Origin: Pichia kudriavzevii
Lineage: Eukaryota; Ascomycota; Pichiomycetes; Pichiales; Pichiaceae
Assembly: GCF_003054445.1 (NCBI RefSeq)
Contig: NC_042508.1
Coordinates: 558,001 to 622,000, forward strand
Length of the DNA: 64,000 bases
Direction of reading: 5' to 3'
Shown: positions 59,119 to 64,000 of the stretch, one piece after another
Layout: each line of letters opens with the position of its first letter
How positions within the stretch are numbered: position 1 is the stretch's first letter
Translations under genes and position numbers: made by a program
Notes under the pieces: generated by a model
The model's input: the letters and a program-made list of their open reading frames with translations, nothing else
What the model was told of the DNA's origin: nothing
Databases searched by the model: none

Positions 59119-62100
59119 GTCGTCGTCATCATCGTCGTCGTCATCGCCCCCATCCTTCTCCTCCTGCTCCTCCTGCTCCTCCTCCTCCTCATCATCGCCC
59201 CCATCCTGTTCTTCCTGCTCTTCCTCGTCTTCCTCATCTTCATTCTTCTCTTCAATTTCAGCATCATTTTCATCATCACCATTCTCATCACCATTCTCAT
59301 CACCATTCTCATCACCACTCTCATCACCACTCTCATCACCATTCTCATCATCATCGTCATTCTTTTGAGCGTCTTCCTCTATACCACCTTTGTGATCTTT
59401 ATTTGCTTTAGTTTTGAGATCCCCTTTCGTTTCCACAATAAAATCAGTATTACATTCTTTTTCGTCAGCCTTTCCAACGTCCTTTTCTTTCTCCACACCG
59501 TTTCCACTCTTTTTATTTTCATATATAACATCTCCTTCAACTGCTTTCAAATCCGGTGCTATTTGCTTGTCTACTTTTGTTTCCTTCTCTTCTACTACTT
59601 TTATTTCTTTTAAAGGAATATCGGATCTCGCACTCTTCAAGTTTAATTCTTTACCTTGTTCAATAGTGTCCAATTGGTCCAAAGTTTTGTCTAATGGTGC
59701 ATCTTTTTCTTTTGTTTTATCACTTGTTTCATGAAATTCCTCAGAAGCAGAAGTTAACTCACCGGACTTTTGTACAATAGCTTCTAGTCTATTTTTGAGT
59801 TCATCCTGTTTCTCAAGGAAAAAAGCCGTTGGTATAAACTTTTTCTTAACTTGCGTGATTTTACCATTAGGAGGAATTTTTGGTCTGTTGTTTCTTTGCT
59901 TTAGTGGCAGATCATCATCTTCAATAAGAATCAGCTCATCATCATTTGCGATCTCTTGCATAGGTTCTTCAACCTTCTCACCATTTTGTAATTGTACTTG
60001 GTATTTTTTAAGTTGTTTATCGTAGAGCATTTTAGACTTTAGGTAGAGGTCTTCATAAAAAGGACGTAAAATACCAATTTGTTTTGGAATGTCCTTCTTT
60101 GTTAGTTTAGGAAACTTGAGGTTTTTAAAATGGTCATACTGGCGCCTAGTCATATTTTTACTTAGTTGGCTGAATTGATGAGAAAGCTTTGATTGAAGCA
60201 AATGAAGCGGAACACTTGATGTTAGTAAACCAAACTCCTTGTCTAAGCCCAATTCTTTGAACCCAAAAAAATCATCTCCAATCTCATCAGAAAATTCACC
60301 GTTAAGAAACTGCTCGGAGTCATCATTAAACTGACTTTCACTCAGTTCTTGCATACTAGGTCTCAAAAGATCACATAAGAAACCTTCCAGCCCGCTTTTC
60401 AAATCGTTAAGTTTTTTATGCTGTTTAGTAAGGTGTTCTTTATAATAGGAATATATTGCATCAGGTTTCTCTATGCCATTATATTGAAGGACAACCTGCA
60501 ACACTTCCTTGCATGTCATTGGTCTTTTCCTTTGAACCGGCATTTTGTTGATGGAGTTCGATTCGAGATGTAGCTTGAACGACTTAGCTAAATTTCCCAT
60601 ATAAGTTTCGGTTATTTCAGTAAGAATTGCAGCACAAAGCGGATTGGTCTTTTCAAAGCCACTTAACATCAAAAGTGCAGAAACTGATTTCTTCAATGCT
60701 TGTGATGCCATTGCTTCTGACATCATGTCCCTGGTTTTGAGCTTAGACATTGGATCGATATCTTCAAACCTAATTTTGGGAAAATCAGGTGCAACAAATT
60801 GTGATTTATGCACAAACTGGGAAGTTTGCATAGTCCTTATTAAATTGATTTTGAAGCAAATTTTTCTTATATCTTGCATTAAGCTAATGTTTTCGATGAT
60901 CAGGTTAGTCGACCCCTGTAACTTCACTTTAAACCTACTCTCAGGTAAATCCTTCAAAGTTTTTCCCTCTTCAATCATATTTTCTAGCAGCTGCTCTTCT
61001 ATTTTATCAAAATCAAAACTCGATTGGTTAATGCTAGGAATACCACCACAAACATCATATTCGATCAAATACGGATCATCATTCTCGTCAAAGTATTTCC
61101 TATTTCTGTGTAACACAACTTTGGATTCGTCTTCTAAATATTTTGTAAAGTTGTACATTTGCGTCTGCGTTCGGATTACTGCTTCCGTGTTAGGCTGAAT
61201 TTGGTTCCCGTTGAACAATTTTGATCTTTCATTGCAAAGCCTGTACCTTACGGACGAGGTCAAAGATTTCCAGGTAGATATTTCCAAGTCATCATTATCT
61301 TCATTTTTGTCTTCAACAGATAGTTGTATACCCCGAATCTCATCAAGCTTCTCATCTTCAGCACTGTCACGAAAGTGCTGATCATTTTCTTCTTTGGGTC
61401 CGTTGTTACTAGATGAAGTTTCTGAAGGATGTGATCCTGTTCCACTGTCCATAGGTGTAGGAGTCGCTGCTGGAATTTCAGTGTCAACATACTCAGTTTT
61501 ATATGAACCAAGAGTTCCATTATGTGTAGGTTCTGATGATTGTACAACTTTACGGCCCTTGCGAGAAATATTTTGACCCATATTTCTGGTGGATCTTCTA
61601 CCAGTTTCTTCTTTTTCGTCTTCCTCCTCCTCCTTCTCCTTGGCGGCCTGTTCTGCAGCTTCCCTTTCGACTTCAGCTCTATCTCTGATAGTGATGTCTG
61701 GGATTAAAGGTATAAGAGCCAAAGTTTTTTTTCGCATTGCAAGGGCATCAACTCTGATGTAATGTTTGGGATCCGAATTATAAAGCAAACAATTGGACCA
61801 AATCAACATTAGGTCGTCAACAAACTCTTTTTTACTTTGGTATTGCAATGTTTTAAGCTTCTTCAACACCGTATTCAAGTCCATTGGATTTTTGATAATC
61901 TGATAGTAATTAGGTGCTTCACGCTTGGAGACTCTATTTAGAAACGGTGTTGAGTGTTCGGTGTACCCTCTTAATTCCAAAACTACTTTTTCACAGGCCT
62001 CATATAATTCTTCTTGGCCGATTTTATTGTAGTTGGCCCATTTAGATCTGTTTTTCCTCACGTCCATAATTAAGTTTTTCAATTCAATATCAGTAACTCC

Positions 62101-63189
62101 TAATTTGTCTCTATTGTCATCGATTCTTTTCAGCAAGTTCTTTAATGAAAGATTAGCAGCACCTCCTAATGATATCAACTTGTCAACCTCCTTTGAGTTT
62201 GAATTGTCCATGTTGCCCTTTTTTTCTTCTTCCTCGGAAATTTCCAATTCCTTATCACTCCGTTCCAACTTTTGCTTCTTAAATATATTTGGTAGATCAT
62301 TCTCAAAACCATGGTAAATTTTATTAAAGCTTTTGATAAGTCTTAGTTCATTCTGTTTTTCAATACTTGACTCAATTGCAGATGAAGTTCCTAGAATAGG
62401 ATGCAGCTGTCCAATCACTTCCTCTTCCTGAGTCATGTCAAAAATTTCTGGATATATCGGTTTTTTAAGCATGTCTTCTTTACTTACCAGGAAGACATAA
62501 TCTTTAGTGGAATCATCGATAATTACGCTACTCTCCTTATTGTCACTTTCAGCATCTATTATTGCTTGTTTATGAATGGCGTCGACCCCCTCATATCGAG
62601 TTCCACCATCACTATCACATCTTTCTTCTTCCTCTTTTCTCTCTTCTCCTTTTTCTTCTTCCTCATCATCCTCATCGTCATAATTATCATCTTCATCGCT
62701 ATCTTTACTAGTAGATATCATGGGTTTTATCTTTGGTGACGGCATTTTTTTCTGTGTGGTATCTGTAAGATTTCTTTCTGTTAATAGTTGGAACTCAAAA
62801 GAATCAGAGTTGTTTCCGGAATAGAAGTAATCGACAGCTTTCTCATATAAAATATATCTAACTGTAGCGTTGAGGTGTCTCATGGAAGGATATCCTGGCT
62901 TTAGATACATATTTTCAATGGAATTTGACAAGTCATCGCCATCCTCCTTGAATTTTAGCATTAATGAACCGTTGAGAAAGCTCTTCCAAATAATATTATC
63001 ACCTTGGGAATTTTCATTAAAGTGAACAATCTCAAAAAGGAGGTTGTATTGCTGTGGAGTCAAGTAGCAATTGAAAAATCCTGAATCTAGGAGATCCTTG
63101 GTAAGACACCAGAGATTCTTTTCATCACCCTTTTCAAATACTTCAAGCGTTCTTCTTCGCTTCAGCACACGCTTAGATCTGACCTCCAT
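59065..63189 (-). CDS. SPT7: Spt7, SAGA/SLIK core subunit
   Basis: A 1374-residue nuclear scaffold of the SAGA co-activator (S. cerevisiae 1332). Conserved N-terminus LLDSGFFNCYLTPQQYNLLFEIV. Bromodomain at about 395-480 (TEHSTPFLNRVSKREAPNYY, IIKNPMDLNTVLKKL, WSNCLLYNSDPKHYIR). Histone-fold region at about 826-873 (LLMLSGFEKTNPLCAAILTEI), which pairs with Ada1. The acidic C-terminal region is extended here by near-perfect GDENGDESG repeats and a terminal Asp run of about 20 encoded by an ATC/GTC microsatellite (59080-59140), so tail length may vary between strains. In S. cerevisiae C-terminal cleavage converts SAGA to SLIK. Start at the ATG 63189. Confidence 0.95.
59080..59370. repeat. Trinucleotide/hexanucleotide repeats inside the SPT7 tail
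   Basis: (ATC)n and (GTC)n at about 59083-59145, (CTCCTG)n around 59155-59230, and (CACCATTCTCAT)n at about 59276-59350. They encode Asp, Glu/Gln and GDENGDES repeats. All stay in frame, so expansion changes only the acidic tail length. Confidence 0.85.
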
Positions 63190-63425
63190 TTGTGTCTGTT
63201 GTTTACAAACAAGTTATTTTTTATTGTGACTAACGAAAAAAAAAAACATTATATAATGTTTTGATATCCGATGTAGTTTCGTTCCGTCCAGGAAAAGATT
63301 CGCTACAAGCACTTGGATTTTTGGCCATACTGAGGTGGTGAATTAGGTGTTATCATCTGTACTTCTAATTTGGTCGTTCCAGGAGTAGTAATATCTCTCT
63401 GACGATTCTTAAAAATTACATAAAC

Positions 63426-64000
63426 ATGCCAGACTTTGTTGACAAGGTGTTTGAATATACCAGTAAGATTTTAGGTGGAACAAACGCAGTTTTGCAGAAC
63501 GTATATTCCACAACAGCTGACACATTGCAATCATCGATTGATTCCACAAAAGTGGTTGGTGAAACTGTACTGAATGGAACCAAAGGAGTGTACAGCAAGG
63601 CGCAAGAAATTATTCCACAAGGTTTTGAAGTAGTCACTAATGCAACAGGGTTGTCCAAAGTCTCACAAACACCAGCGCCAACAGGCGTTACAGATAGACT
63701 AGTTGGTTTCCTTACCAAAAACGTTTTCACTATCGGATTAGGGATTGCTTTTCCGGCGGCAGGATTTGCTGCTTATAATGTATACAGAACGTTAGTGCCC
63801 TATCAAAGATATGCCAAAAGGTTACAGAATAGGTATCGCTACGAAGTCGTTCTTGTTGTTGGATCAATGAATTCTACCTTTGTTTCAAAACTAGTCAATG
63901 ACTTGAATAACAGAGGCTACGTGGTTTTCGTTACAGTTTCGGATGAGCAGGAACTAAGACTCGTTGAAGAATACAATGATCAAGACATAAAACCACTTGT
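63426..64000 (+). CDS. PBR1: PBR1/DUF1776-family oxidoreductase-like protein (5' part)
   Basis: It starts at ATG 63426 and stays open to the right edge: 191 codons, incomplete. The N-terminal about 110 residues are amphipathic and polar (MPDFVDKVFEYTSKILGG). A hydrophobic segment follows (about 98-118, NVFTIGLGIAFPAAGFAAYN), then YEVVLVVGSMNSTFVSKLVNDLNNRGYVVFVTVS, a Rossmann-like beta-alpha-beta typical of DUF1776 proteins (S. cerevisiae YNL181W/Pbr1, a putative membrane-associated short-chain dehydrogenase essential for growth). Identity is from this stretch; the rest lies outside. It diverges from SPT7 with 236 bp between starts. Confidence 0.65.
   Translation, partial: MPDFVDKVFEYTSKILGGTNAVLQNVYSTTADTLQSSIDSTKVVGETVLNGTKGVYSKAQEIIPQGFEVVTNATGLSKVSQTPAPTGVTDRLVGFLTKNVFTIGLGIAFPAAGFAAYNVYRTLVPYQRYAKRLQNRYRYEVVLVVGSMNSTFVSKLVNDLNNRGYVVFVTVSDEQELRLVEEYNDQDIKPL

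Overview
This 64 kb window is nuclear chromosomal DNA of a budding yeast (Saccharomycotina). Genes are densely packed and mostly intronless, and the few introns use perfect TACTAAC branch sites. Nearly every gene has a recognisable counterpart in Saccharomyces cerevisiae, but the gene order and two features absent from S. cerevisiae (a DPM2 subunit and a GH3-acetyltransferase fusion) point outside the Saccharomyces clade. A member of the Pichiaceae (Pichia/Issatchenkia type) is my best inference; I could not test this by alignment. No CRISPR, phage, plasmid or clear transposon was seen.

Layout. 1-2.1 kb: 3' part of a GH3 N-acetylglucosaminidase/GNAT fusion. 2.1-4.7 kb: small CDC26 (APC/C subunit), an unknown small membrane protein, and UBP1. 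5-12.8 kb: an unusual cluster of three CRZ1/CRZ2-type zinc-finger genes interleaved with a secreted PRY/CAP protein and RCH1, the membrane protein that restrains Ca2+ uptake. RCH1 has a perfect Crz1-type site in its promoter, so this block looks like a calcium-signalling neighbourhood. 13.2-18.3 kb: ACT1 (three exons, including a 14-nt microexon), SND2 and YPT1; the ACT1/YPT1 linkage is ancient. 19-30 kb: AMN1, PMI40, an alpha-arrestin, COQ5, the U4 spliceosomal snRNA gene, TMA20 and YND1. 31-38 kb: a ferric reductase, NUG1 and a thioredoxin with a hydrophobic leader. 38-48 kb: PSR-type phosphatase, DHH1, tRNA-Arg(UCU), DPM2 (probable intron directly after the start codon), a HOL1-type transporter and SOD2. 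48-64 kb: AHA1, an aldehyde dehydrogenase, POM152, an MLH2-type MutL protein, an SMF3-type NRAMP transporter, SPT7, and the 5' part of a PBR1/DUF1776 gene.

The intergenic DNA carries most of the unexplained structure. A 10-bp palindrome CGACGCGTCG (an MCB-like core) occurs four times, twice as the arms of a 58-bp inverted repeat between the thioredoxin and PSR genes. An 18-bp motif ATTGCCGYTTTCGGACAC occurs three times. There are several short tandem duplications (36, 51 and 52 bp) and unusually long G/C homopolymers (up to 19 G).

The most interesting system-level observation is the CRZ-like/RCH1 cluster. The best previously hidden genes are the U4 snRNA, CDC26, the ACT1 5' exons and the split DPM2. 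Where the longest open frame begins at a non-ATG codon or at an ATG ahead of the conserved N-terminus, I moved the start to the supported ATG and say so in the entry.
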